From: an uncultured Clostridia bacterium
Lineage (GTDB): Bacteria > Bacillota > Clostridia > Christensenellales > Borkfalkiaceae
Reading direction: 5' to 3'
DNA: 64,000 bases
Assembly: GCA_947626685.1 (NCBI GenBank)
Contig: CANQTD010000006.1
Span: 28,533-92,532, forward strand
In this document: in pieces, positions 7,755-14,390 of the stretch
Numbering within the stretch: the first letter of the stretch is position 1
Layout: each line of letters begins with the position of its first letter
The notes under the pieces: model-generated
What the model was told of the DNA's origin: nothing
Databases searched by the model: none
What the model saw: the letters and a program-made list of their open reading frames with translations, nothing else
Made by a program: the position numbers and the translations under genes

Positions 7755-7962
7755 AAAAAGTGCGCCAACCGAAGTTAACGCACGAAAAACGCAAACTCCG
7801 ATTGTCGCCAAACAATTCTTATGCGGAGTACGATCGCACACGCAAACATAAGTGGAATTTGCATTTTTACCAATTCCAATATTTTGCGTGTACAAAAAAT
7901 TATACGCTCCTATGTGAACATAAAAAGTCGCACTCCCGAAATTTGATAAGAATTGTTTGGCA
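7755..7962 (-). promoter_or_regulatory. Structured leader with attenuator-like terminator, copy B
   Basis: Seen in sequence: an outer perfect 16-bp inverted repeat (GCCAAACAATTCTTAT, 7961-7946, pairs with 7822-7807); an inner 11-bp stem (7893-7883 with 7846-7836); the core GGTAAAAATGCAAA; then the terminator GTGCGTTAAC-TTCG-GTTGGCGCAC with a T-rich tail (7784-7750). Compared with copy A, the inner stem, the outer-stem extension and the terminator all differ in sequence but keep pairing, which is compensatory change. The ribosome site and ATG follow the terminator directly. Confidence 0.6.
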
Positions 7963-7967
7963 TGGAT

Positions 7968-7997
7968 AGTGTATCACAAATGCAGGCTGAATGTCAA
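7968..7997 (-). promoter_or_regulatory. Promoter for leader B and the lipoprotein
   Basis: Minus strand: TTGACA (7997-7992), an 18-base spacer and TACACT (7973-7968), directly followed by CCATGCCAAACA, which opens the outer arm of leader B. The spacing to the leader matches copy A. Confidence 0.5.
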
Positions 7998-8019
7998 GAG
8001 TTTTTTTGTCAATGCCCCA

Positions 8020-8350
8020 TGCAAAAAGGACAGGCATGCGGGGCAGTCGCTATGCGACAGCTCCCCCTCGGGAGGAGCCGAGACACCCCCTCAGTCCGCG
8101 TTGCGGACAGCTCCCCCAAAATCACCCCACAAAAATCCTGCGGCTTTTTGCGGGGACCCCGAGGGGGAGCCAAGAATGCTCCTCATACCGCCTTGTGGTC
8201 GTGAGGTGGAGATTTCTCGACTGCGCTTCGCTCCACTCGAAATGACATGAGAGTGCCGAGAACCCCTCATCCGTCACGGCTATGCCGTGCCACCTTCCCC
8301 CCGCAGGGGGAAGGCTTACCCCCATCACTTTGTGGTGGAGCCGAGGAAGA
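8020..8350. repeat. Second cluster of GC-rich intergenic repeats
   Basis: Non-coding. It holds CAGCTCCCCC, CACCCCACAAAAATC and TCTCGACT...CACTCGAAATGACA modules that match the cluster at 3070-3610. The two clusters share about 70-100 bases at a time with few changes. No supportable gene is seen between 7998 and 8426. Confidence 0.65.
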
Positions 8351-8426
8351 TTCGCTCACCATTTTGTAAAGAAACTTCATAAAATAGTGTGGAGGGCCTT
8401 TACGGGAAGAAGGATCCCCTGACACT

Positions 8427-9677
8427 ATGATCGGCACAAAAGACGGGCACAAAGGTACCCGAAATCTCATCAAACGCATCCTGATCTCCGTTCTGCTCCT
8501 CGTCGCGGCAGGCGGCATCATCATGATAGGATGCCTCGGCAGCGAACGCGGGCTGTTCGGCTTTCAGGCGCGGATCGTCATGTCCTCGTCGATGGAATCG
8601 CAAGCGGACGTCGGTTATGCCATACGCAATATCCCCGCCGGGAGCTTGATCCTGTTGACGCTTGTCCCGCAGAAGGAACAGGCGCGCGACAGCTTTTATG
8701 CAAGTCTCAAAGTGGGCGACGTTCTGACATTTTCTTACCGGGTCATCGGCGGAAATACGGTGGTCACGCACAGGATACGGCACATTGAAAGGCGGGGCAG
8801 CGGGTACTTCATTGTACTTTGCGGCGACAACGGGACGCATGTGGGCACGCAGACGATCAACACGTCCGACGCGCAAAGTCCGAACCGTGTGATCGGCAAA
8901 GTGGTTTGGAAGAGCCACTTCCTCGGCGTTCTGCTCTGCGTCCTGCGGCAACCGCTGTGCTTTGCCGTCCTGTGTATGGCGGTCTTGACGGCGACGCTTT
9001 ACGATGCAAATAAGGATCGCTTCGAGCCGAAGTTCCTCCGAAAAGAGGGAAGTATGAAAAAAAGGATCATTGTACTGACAGGTGTACTTGTGATATGTTG
9101 TCTTGTCCTTGCGATCGGCGTGTCTTACGGGCTGTACGACGAAACGGTGACCATACGGAACCATCTCGTGGCAGGCTCGCTGAAAGCGACGCTCGAGCGG
9201 GTGAAGCTCACGACCTACAACATCGGCAGCGACGGCAATTTTTCGACCGTGGTCGACGACAAGGTCAAGGACTTTTCCGCGGAAACGCAGGACAGCATCT
9301 TCGGCATCACCGAGGGAACGAAGGCCGCGCCCGGCAGCACATTTACCGCGGAAATGCGGATCACGAACGGCGGAGACGTAGCGTTCTACTACTATCTCGA
9401 AATGCTCTCGAATACCGTCGTGAGCGATAAGACCTTCGCTTCCATGCTGCAACTGACGGTCTCGTCGGACGATGGCGTCTGGCACGAAGCGAGCGTCGCA
9501 GACGGGCTTACGTTAGGCGAGGACGGCTCCGCGGTCGGGACGGTCAACGTGGGCGAATCGGAAATTTTTACCGTGACGCTGGAATTTCTCGATGACCCAA
9601 ACAACAATAAAGTGGAAAATAAGTTTGTCCTGTTCGATCTTTGCATCCATGCCGTGCAGAATACCAAAGCGGCATAA
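8427..9677 (+). CDS. SipW-like signal peptidase fused to a TasA/camelysin-like substrate
   Basis: One 416-codon frame holds two normally separate proteins. Residues 1-209 are an ER/SipW-type signal peptidase I: membrane segment 16-36, catalytic serine in MSSSME (S55), histidine in VVTHRI (H115) instead of the bacterial lysine, box CGDNG (132-136), and a second membrane segment near 165-190. Residues 210-416 begin MKKRIIVLTGV, a fresh signal peptide, followed by YDETVTIRNHLVAGSL, the mature start typical of TasA/CalY matrix-fibre proteins. An internal ribosome-site-like GAGGGA precedes ATG 9054, so the second half could also be made alone. SipW cleaves TasA in Bacillus biofilm loci; here enzyme and substrate may be one chain. 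A recently lost stop codon is an alternative. Confidence 0.8.
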   Translation: MIGTKDGHKGTRNLIKRILISVLLLVAAGGIIMIGCLGSERGLFGFQARIVMSSSMESQADVGYAIRNIPAGSLILLTLVPQKEQARDSFYASLKVGDVLTFSYRVIGGNTVVTHRIRHIERRGSGYFIVLCGDNGTHVGTQTINTSDAQSPNRVIGKVVWKSHFLGVLLCVLRQPLCFAVLCMAVLTATLYDANKDRFEPKFLRKEGSMKKRIIVLTGVLVICCLVLAIGVSYGLYDETVTIRNHLVAGSLKATLERVKLTTYNIGSDGNFSTVVDDKVKDFSAETQDSIFGITEGTKAAPGSTFTAEMRITNGGDVAFYYYLEMLSNTVVSDKTFASMLQLTVSSDDGVWHEASVADGLTLGEDGSAVGTVNVGESEIFTVTLEFLDDPNNNKVENKFVLFDLCIHAVQNTKAA

Positions 9678-9693
9678 CAGGATGAAATGCAAC

Positions 9694-9723
9694 AACGCCG
9701 AGGCATTGCGCCTCGGCGTTATT
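9694..9723 (+). terminator. Terminator after the SipW-TasA fusion gene
   Basis: Stem AACGCCGAGGC (9694-9704), loop of 5, stem GCCTCGGCGTT (9710-9720), then ATT. It lies 16 bases past the stop. Confidence 0.75.
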
Positions 9724-9808
9724 GTGGTGATGCCGGTCGGAAAATCGTTATCCGACTTACTTTGCTTTATAAATGCAAACGAATCGGTCTTGGTTTTGCT
9801 TCGTAATC

Positions 9809-10375
9809 TTAGTATGAGAAATAGGTCATGCCAAAATCGTATGAGTAATTTGTCGTTTCGCCATCAGAAACTTTTATCTTTGTCGATCTGGTTTTATGAA
9901 GTTTCGCAGTCGTCAGGGCATATTCCTGCCCCTGCTCTGAGAAGAGGGCGTATGCTTCTCCCCAGCTCCCCGGTCCCGTTACTTGATCCGTTTTTTCGTT
10001 TGTATTATTTGAAATTATGACCAAATAGTAATCTCCGATCGGAACATTATCGAAAGTATAGTTCCCCGTGCCCGTTACCGTAGTGGTATAAACTCCTTCG
10101 GGTAAATCCAAGTTTTCCAACGATATTCCATATCCTAACCTATCGGGCAGACTCTTCACTTTTGTAGAAATCAAAATAACAGGAGCTCCCTTGTCCGGCT
10201 TGTTCCCTATAAAATTATTGTACAGCCAAGTAACTTCCCCTGTCACTGTACCGGTTTTGTTCACTTCGGCCTCAGCAGCGTCAGGTTGCTTACCGCAAGC
10301 CGCCACAAAACAGCTGCATGCAAGACAAATCATACACAACAAAAGAAACGATAATTTGAATTTTTTTCTGCACAT
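9809..10375 (-). CDS. Lipoprotein with prealbumin-like / carboxypeptidase-regulatory-like domain
   Basis: A 188-residue predicted lipoprotein: signal peptide with lipobox VAAC (C27). The mature part has a beta-sandwich pattern (GTVTGEVTWLYNN ... GNYTFDNVPIGDYYLVII), where NVPIGDYYL is the typical edge of carboxypeptidase-regulatory or Cna-B-like domains. The role is probably extracytoplasmic binding or structure, not catalysis. ATG 10375 follows AAAGGAG at normal spacing. The gene faces an XRE regulator across a short intergenic region whose inverted repeat covers this gene's promoter, so the regulator probably represses it. No close homologue is recognised. Confidence 0.7.
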   Translation of the reverse strand: MCRKKFKLSFLLLCMICLACSCFVAACGKQPDAAEAEVNKTGTVTGEVTWLYNNFIGNKPDKGAPVILISTKVKSLPDRLGYGISLENLDLPEGVYTTTVTGTGNYTFDNVPIGDYYLVIISNNTNEKTDQVTGPGSWGEAYALFSEQGQEYALTTAKLHKTRSTKIKVSDGETTNYSYDFGMTYFSY

Positions 10376-10424
10376 AAGTTCTTCTCCTTTACCTAAAAAA
10401 TTTTTTTCTGCACAGCATATGAAA

Positions 10425-10467
10425 AGTATACTACACGTTTTATCTATTGTCAAGACAAAATGTGTAG
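10425..10467 (-). promoter_or_regulatory. Lipoprotein promoter inside an inverted-repeat operator
   Basis: Minus strand: TTGACA (10453-10448), 17 bases, TATACT (10430-10425). Two 14-base arms flank and overlap it: CTACACATTTTGTC (10467-10454) and GATAAAACGTGTAG (10444-10431), inverted repeats matching at 12 of 14 positions with a 9-base gap. This is a good candidate binding site for the divergent XRE protein. Confidence 0.7.
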
Positions 10468-10488
10468 TTTTTCATAAAATTTTTTTGT

Positions 10489-10692
10489 ATGGATAAGAAA
10501 TTTTGCCAAAACTTGAAGATGATACGAAAGGATTGTGAACTCACCCAAAAGCAAGTTGCGCAAAAATTGGGGGTCGTGGAAAGTTGCTACGCAAATTGGG
10601 AACAGGGGCGGACAGAACCCAATATCGAAATGCTCCGTAATCTCTGTGAAATTTTTCAAGTGACAATCGATGAACTGATCAACGGAGAATAA
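10489..10692 (+). CDS. XRE-family helix-turn-helix regulator
   Basis: A 67-residue protein that is almost entirely a Cro/C1-type helix-turn-helix: LKMIRKDCELTQKQVAQKLG, then YANWEQGRTEP (recognition helix and following turn), and LRNLCEIFQVTIDELI. It has no sensor domain, so it may respond through partner binding or abundance. The start codon has only a T-rich stretch before it and no clear ribosome site, so translation may be weak or leaderless. It is divergent from the 188-residue lipoprotein gene, with a two-arm inverted repeat between them. Small regulators of this type often repress themselves and one neighbour. Confidence 0.85.
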   Translation: MDKKFCQNLKMIRKDCELTQKQVAQKLGVVESCYANWEQGRTEPNIEMLRNLCEIFQVTIDELINGE

Positions 10693-10770
10693 GCAAAAAC
10701 ATTTAGAGTGTCGTGCGGCGCGGATTCCTTCGCTCCGCATTTTTTTGTTATTCGATGATGCGCGGGGCGA

Positions 10771-10866
10771 AATGAGCCCCCTACCCTACCCTCCCCCCTT
10801 TTGTCGTACAAAAGGGGGGAGGCGAAAATCTTGCCGCCACGCAAAAAGGACGGCTATGCCGTCCTC
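10771..10866. repeat. Intergenic repeat with two hairpins, second copy
   Basis: CCCCTACCCTACCCTCC, then CCCCCCTTTTGT / ACAAAAGGGGGG, and AAAGGACGGC-TAT-GCCGTCCT. It copies the unit at 6962-7066. Both copies follow the 3' end of a plus-strand regulator gene. Confidence 0.6.
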
Positions 10867-11091
10867 TGCGTGGTGGAGCTAACGAGATTACTTCGTCGCT
10901 ATCGCTCCTACTTCGTCGCTTCGCTCCTCGTGCCACCCTTAGAGAACAGAATGCGGGTGGGGCGTGCCGCGCTTCGATATCAATAGAAGCCTCGCGCGGG
11001 GCGAACTCACACGATTTCAAGCGGCTCGTTAGCTCCGCCATGCAAAAAGGACGGCTGGGCCGTCCTCTGCGTGGTGGAGCTAACGAGATTC
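10841..11091. repeat. Direct repeat carrying the 3' end of tRNA-Ala and its terminator
   Basis: About 49 bases (hairpin AAAGGACGGCT.GCCGTCCT plus TGGTGGAGCTAACGAGATT) occur at 10841-10889 and again at 11042-11090 with two differences. The second copy contains the true 3' end of the tRNA-Ala gene. A third, inverted fragment (CTCGTTAGCTCCGCCA, about 11024-11039) lies between them. The 200-base unit therefore looks like a decayed second tRNA-Ala copy or an integration scar. Confidence 0.6.
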
Positions 11092-11147
11092 GAACTCGTG
11101 ACCTCTTGAATGCCATTCAAGCGCGCTACCAACTGCGCCATAACCCC
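11072..11147 (-). tRNA. tRNA-Ala (anticodon GGC)
   Basis: A 76-base tRNA with encoded CCA. The acceptor stem GGGGUUA pairs with UAGCUCC and includes the G3-U70 wobble that defines alanine tRNAs. The anticodon stem CUUGA/UCAAG encloses loop AUGGCAU, giving anticodon GGC, which reads GCC and GCU. The T-arm contains GUUCGAAUC. A consensus promoter lies upstream (11190-11218) and a hairpin (about 11045-11066) follows the 3' end. Confidence 0.95.
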
Positions 11148-11189
11148 GAAAGTCGTTTCGTTGTGCTTTATTCCGCTGAAAGTATGGTT

Positions 11190-11218
11190 ATTGTACCAAA
11201 AAATCATCGGCTTGTCAA
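11190..11218 (-). promoter_or_regulatory. Promoter of tRNA-Ala
   Basis: Minus strand: TTGACA (11218-11213), 17 bases, TACAAT (11195-11190), about 42 bases before the mature tRNA 5' end. Confidence 0.7.
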
Positions 11219-11292
11219 GAGGTTTTGGGCGGGTTCCGAAAAATAAAGTTTTCCTTACCCTATTCTTTCACCGCATTTTCATCGCAAGAGAT

Positions 11293-11320
11293 TTGCTTTT
11301 CGCGTAAAATGTGTTATAAT
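11293..11320 (+). promoter_or_regulatory. Promoter of the ABC transporter operon
   Basis: TTGCTT (11293-11298), 16 bases, TATAAT (11315-11320), 30 bases upstream of the ATPase start. Confidence 0.55.
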
Positions 11321-11350
11321 TAAGACAGAAAACAAAAAATGCGGTGAATT

Positions 11351-12052
11351 ATGAGCTATTTGCGTCTTGAAAACGTGAGCAAAACCTATCAGGCGGGCAG
11401 CGTGAAAGTGGAGGCCCTGCGCGACATTTCCTTTGAGCTCGAGGACGGGGAATTTGTGATCGTGCTCGGCTCCTCGGGGGCGGGAAAGACCACCCTGCTC
11501 AACCTGCTCGGCGGCATGGACGGCGCGACGTCGGGCAAGATCGTTTTGGACGGAAAGGATGTGACGGCGCTTTCCCGCAAGGGGCTTGCCGAATACCGCA
11601 GAAACGACATTGGGTTCGTGTTTCAGTTCTACAACCTGATGCCCAACCTCACCGCGCTCGAGAATGTGGAACTCGCCGTCGAGATCTGCAAAAACGCTTT
11701 GGATCCCGCGGCGGTGCTCGAAGAAGTGGGGCTGAAAGAACGCTTCATGAACTTCCCCTCCCAGCTCTCGGGCGGGGAACAGCAGCGCGTCTCCATTGCG
11801 CGCGCCATCGCGAAAAATCCGAAGCTCCTCCTCTGCGACGAACCGACGGGCGCGCTCGACTATGCGACGGGGAAGAAGATCCTCAAATTGCTCTACGACA
11901 TTTCGAGAGAGCGCAAACGCCTCGTGATCGTCGTCACCCATAACGCCGCCCTCAAGGACATGGCGGACAAAGTTATCCATATCAAGAGCGGACAGATCGA
12001 ATCGATCGAGACGAACGCCTCGCCCGTGCCCATAGAGGAGATCGAATGGTGA
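11351..12052 (+). CDS. ABC transporter ATP-binding protein, LolD/MacB type
   Basis: A 233-residue ATPase with all motifs: Walker [10 protein letters not shown] (about residues 40-48), Q-loop in GFVFQFYNL, signature [14 protein letters not shown], Walker [13 protein letters not shown], and H-loop VVTHNAAL. The EPTGALD form marks the type VII (LolD/MacB/FtsE/BceA) group, which powers conformational work by FtsX-like permeases rather than ordinary transport. It overlaps the permease gene by seven bases, so the two are translationally coupled. The partner has two FtsX domains. Substrate unknown; candidates include peptide efflux or sensing and envelope processes. Confidence 0.93.
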   Translation: MSYLRLENVSKTYQAGSVKVEALRDISFELEDGEFVIVLGSSGAGKTTLLNLLGGMDGATSGKIVLDGKDVTALSRKGLAEYRRNDIGFVFQFYNLMPNLTALENVELAVEICKNALDPAAVLEEVGLKERFMNFPSQLSGGEQQRVSIARAIAKNPKLLLCDEPTGALDYATGKKILKLLYDISRERKRLVIVVTHNAALKDMADKVIHIKSGQIESIETNASPVPIEEIEW

Positions 12053-14010
12053 AAACGTACCTCAAAACTTTTCCGCGCATGTTCAAGCGGCATGCGACGC
12101 GGCTCGTCTCCATTGTCCTCATGATCCTCGTGAGCGTCGGTTTCAGCGCGGGGATCGGGATGGCGAAGGACAAAATGGACTACGCGCTCGACCATATCTA
12201 CACGGAGGCGAAGGTCGCCGATCTCATCGTCAAGAGCACGCGCACGAGCGGGTTTTCGGAGGGGGAACTCGCGCTCCTCGCCTCCCGCTACGGGGAGGAA
12301 CGCATCCTGCGGGGCGCGTCCCTCGAATTTTGCGGCGGAGAGCTCTCCTTCAACATGGCGGACGACGCGATGCCGGGCGTTTCCATCGACGTGAACGTGA
12401 CCTTCCCCGACGTCGGAAAAGGCGTTACGAAGGTGTACTTCTTCGACATGCCCCCCTCCGATCAGCTCATCGGGGGGATCACCATCTTGAACAGCGCGCC
12501 CCGTCCCGACAGCGTCGGAGAGGACGCCGCGGCGGTCTACGCGGAGCGCGGGACCGATCAGATCCCCTCGCACCCGCTCGGCAGTACGCTGCACGCCGCG
12601 CTCACTTCCGTCATTCAGACCCCCATCGCCCCGCCCGCCGAGCAAGTCTCCGAGCTCACGTTCTTTGTGGAAGGGACCGTGCAGAACCCGCTCCATTTCG
12701 CGACGCGCGACGACGTGAGTTTGCAGTTCGAAGATGAGGACGGCGAACAGGAAAAGCTCGAAAATATCTTCTATCTCTTCGGCAGCGAATACGCGCCCGC
12801 GACAAACGACGTGTACATTTCGCTCGAACGCCCCGAACACGCGAAACACGCGCAGGTGTTCTCCGAGCCCTACCGGACATTCGTGGAAGAGGAGAAAGCC
12901 TCGCTCGAAGCGCTTCTCACCGAAAACGGCGAACGGACGGCGGAAATCCTCACCCTCTCCGAGAATTTTTCCTTTTCCTCCTTCCATGAATACGCGGAGA
13001 AGATCGAGGGGATCGGCTATGTGATGATGGTCGTCTTTCTCGCCGTCACCCTCCTCATCGTCCTCTCGACGATGACCCGCCTGCTCGAAGAGGAACGCGG
13101 GCAGATCGCCTGCCTTTCCACCCTCGGGTACTCCCCCGCCGCGATCGTGCTGAAATATCTCCTGTTCGCGCTCGTCGGAACGCTCATCGGCGCTTTGGGA
13201 GGGTATTTTGCGGGCATGGGGCTGTCGTATATCATCTATATCAACTTTGATTGGTGCTACACGCTGCCCGCGTTCCCCGCGCAGAGCTCCACGCTGTTCT
13301 TCTTGGTCGTTTCAAGCGTGATCGTCGTCTGCACCCTTGCGGCGACCTTCTTCGCGGGACTGAAAAAGACGCGCGAAAAGCCCGCGTCCCTCCTCCGCCC
13401 GAAGGCTCCCAAAGCGGGCAAGAAGGTCATTCTCGAACGCATCCCCCTGCTCTGGAACAGGCTCTCTTTCAAATATAAGTCGTCGATGCGCAACGTGCTG
13501 CGCTACAAGATGCGGTTTGCGATGACCGTCGTCGCCGTCATGGCGTCGACTGCGCTCGTCTTTGCGGGGCTCGCCGTGCTCGACTGCTGTCTCTTCCAGA
13601 ATATCGGCACGGCGGCGATGATCGGCGTGAGCGTGGCGGTCGTGGTCTTTGCCGCCCTCCTCAATTTCGTCGTCATTTATACTCTCACGAATATCAATAT
13701 CTCCGAGCGAAACCGCGAGCTCGCGACGCTCATGGTGCTCGGCTACCACGACCGCGAGGTGACGGCTTACGTCTACCGCGAGATCTATATCACAGGCTCG
13801 ATCGGCATCGTGCTCGGGCTGCCCCTCGGCTGTTTGATGTGCTATCTCATCTTTGAAGTCATGACGTTCGGCGCCATCCCGTTGATCAGTTGGTTCGTCT
13901 GGGTGCTCGCGCCCCTGCTCTCCCTCCTCTTCATCTTCCTCGTGACCCTCATGCTCTCCCCGAAGATCCTCAAGATCCATATGAACGAATCGCTCAAAGC
14001 GATCGAATGA
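12046..14010 (+). CDS. FtsX-like ABC transporter permease
   Basis: A 654-residue membrane protein. There is one membrane segment near residues 19-40, a large extracytoplasmic domain (about 45-320) and a first FtsX core (three helices about 325-445). After a basic linker comes a second segment (about 480-505) and FtsX core (about 520-645). The pattern resembles MacB-like or BceB-like permeases that pair with LolD-type ATPases. The start overlaps the ATPase gene. No two-component system is nearby, so a bacitracin-type resistance role is unsupported. The gene ends in a strong intrinsic terminator, closing a two-gene operon. Confidence 0.88.
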   Translation: MVKTYLKTFPRMFKRHATRLVSIVLMILVSVGFSAGIGMAKDKMDYALDHIYTEAKVADLIVKSTRTSGFSEGELALLASRYGEERILRGASLEFCGGELSFNMADDAMPGVSIDVNVTFPDVGKGVTKVYFFDMPPSDQLIGGITILNSAPRPDSVGEDAAAVYAERGTDQIPSHPLGSTLHAALTSVIQTPIAPPAEQVSELTFFVEGTVQNPLHFATRDDVSLQFEDEDGEQEKLENIFYLFGSEYAPATNDVYISLERPEHAKHAQVFSEPYRTFVEEEKASLEALLTENGERTAEILTLSENFSFSSFHEYAEKIEGIGYVMMVVFLAVTLLIVLSTMTRLLEEERGQIACLSTLGYSPAAIVLKYLLFALVGTLIGALGGYFAGMGLSYIIYINFDWCYTLPAFPAQSSTLFFLVVSSVIVVCTLAATFFAGLKKTREKPASLLRPKAPKAGKKVILERIPLLWNRLSFKYKSSMRNVLRYKMRFAMTVVAVMASTALVFAGLAVLDCCLFQNIGTAAMIGVSVAVVVFAALLNFVVIYTLTNINISERNRELATLMVLGYHDREVTAYVYREIYITGSIGIVLGLPLGCLMCYLIFEVMTFGAIPLISWFVWVLAPLLSLLFIFLVTLMLSPKILKIHMNESLKAIE

Positions 14011-14019
14011 GATCGCCCG

Positions 14020-14052
14020 TTCGCCTTCCCCTGCGGGAGGGCGAATTTTTTT
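14020..14052 (+). terminator. Terminator of the ABC operon
   Basis: Stem TTCGCCTTCCC / GGGAGGGCGAA with loop CTGC, followed by T7, ten bases after the permease stop. Confidence 0.85.
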
Positions 14053-14082
14053 GCCGTTCAGCCCCCAACGGGGGGATATACT

Positions 14083-14115
14083 GTAAGCTCCCGCGCCAAC
14101 GGCGCGGGAGCTTAC
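14083..14115. terminator. Perfect 15-bp hairpin after the feo operon
   Basis: GTAAGCTCCCGCGCC and its exact complement around loop AAC, 30 bases beyond the last gene of the minus-strand feo operon. It has no T-run, so it may work as an RNA-stabilising or factor-assisted 3' end. Confidence 0.5.
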
Positions 14116-14144
14116 GAAGATTTATGGAGATTGCCTGAGTGGAC

Positions 14145-14390
14145 TTAATTGTCGCGGGGAGCCTCTTGCCCGTCGTTTTTGCAGCTATCGCAGGAACATT
14201 CTTGCCCGTCGTTTTTGCCGCTGTCGCAAGACGCCTTATTTTGCGCGTATTTGCATGCCGGGCACGCCGAGCAGTTCCCGCCGCAGTCGCAGCCCGTTTT
14301 ACCCTGTTTCCTGCGGACGATGCAGACCACGGCGACGGTGACGACGAAGGCTGCCGCGAGCACGATGATCAGAATTTCCCACCACGTCAT
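14145..14390 (-). CDS. FeoB-associated Cys-rich membrane protein
   Basis: An 81-residue protein: one membrane segment (about residues 5-25), basic RRK, then a cysteine-rich tail with CDCGGNCSACPAC and two NDGQE-containing repeats. It matches the FeoB-associated Cys-rich family that follows feoB in many Clostridia and may deliver or bind ferrous iron at the cytoplasmic face. Its ATG overlaps the feoB stop codon (ATGA), so the two are coupled. The tail repeat (C-SGKNDGQE / C-SCKNDGQE) looks like a small recent duplication. Confidence 0.85.
   Translation of the reverse strand: MTWWEILIIVLAAAFVVTVAVVCIVRRKQGKTGCDCGGNCSACPACKYAQNKASCDSGKNDGQECSCDSCKNDGQEAPRDN

Noticed and set aside
8122..8328. 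Open frame giving a CHFEWSEAQSR-type peptide
   Set aside because: This peptide pattern arises from a widespread intergenic repeat (GATTTCTCGACT...) and is a known source of false genes.
11040..11246. Open frame across the tRNA-Ala gene (NEIRTRDLLNAIQ)
   Set aside because: A translation of the tRNA itself, a common artefact.
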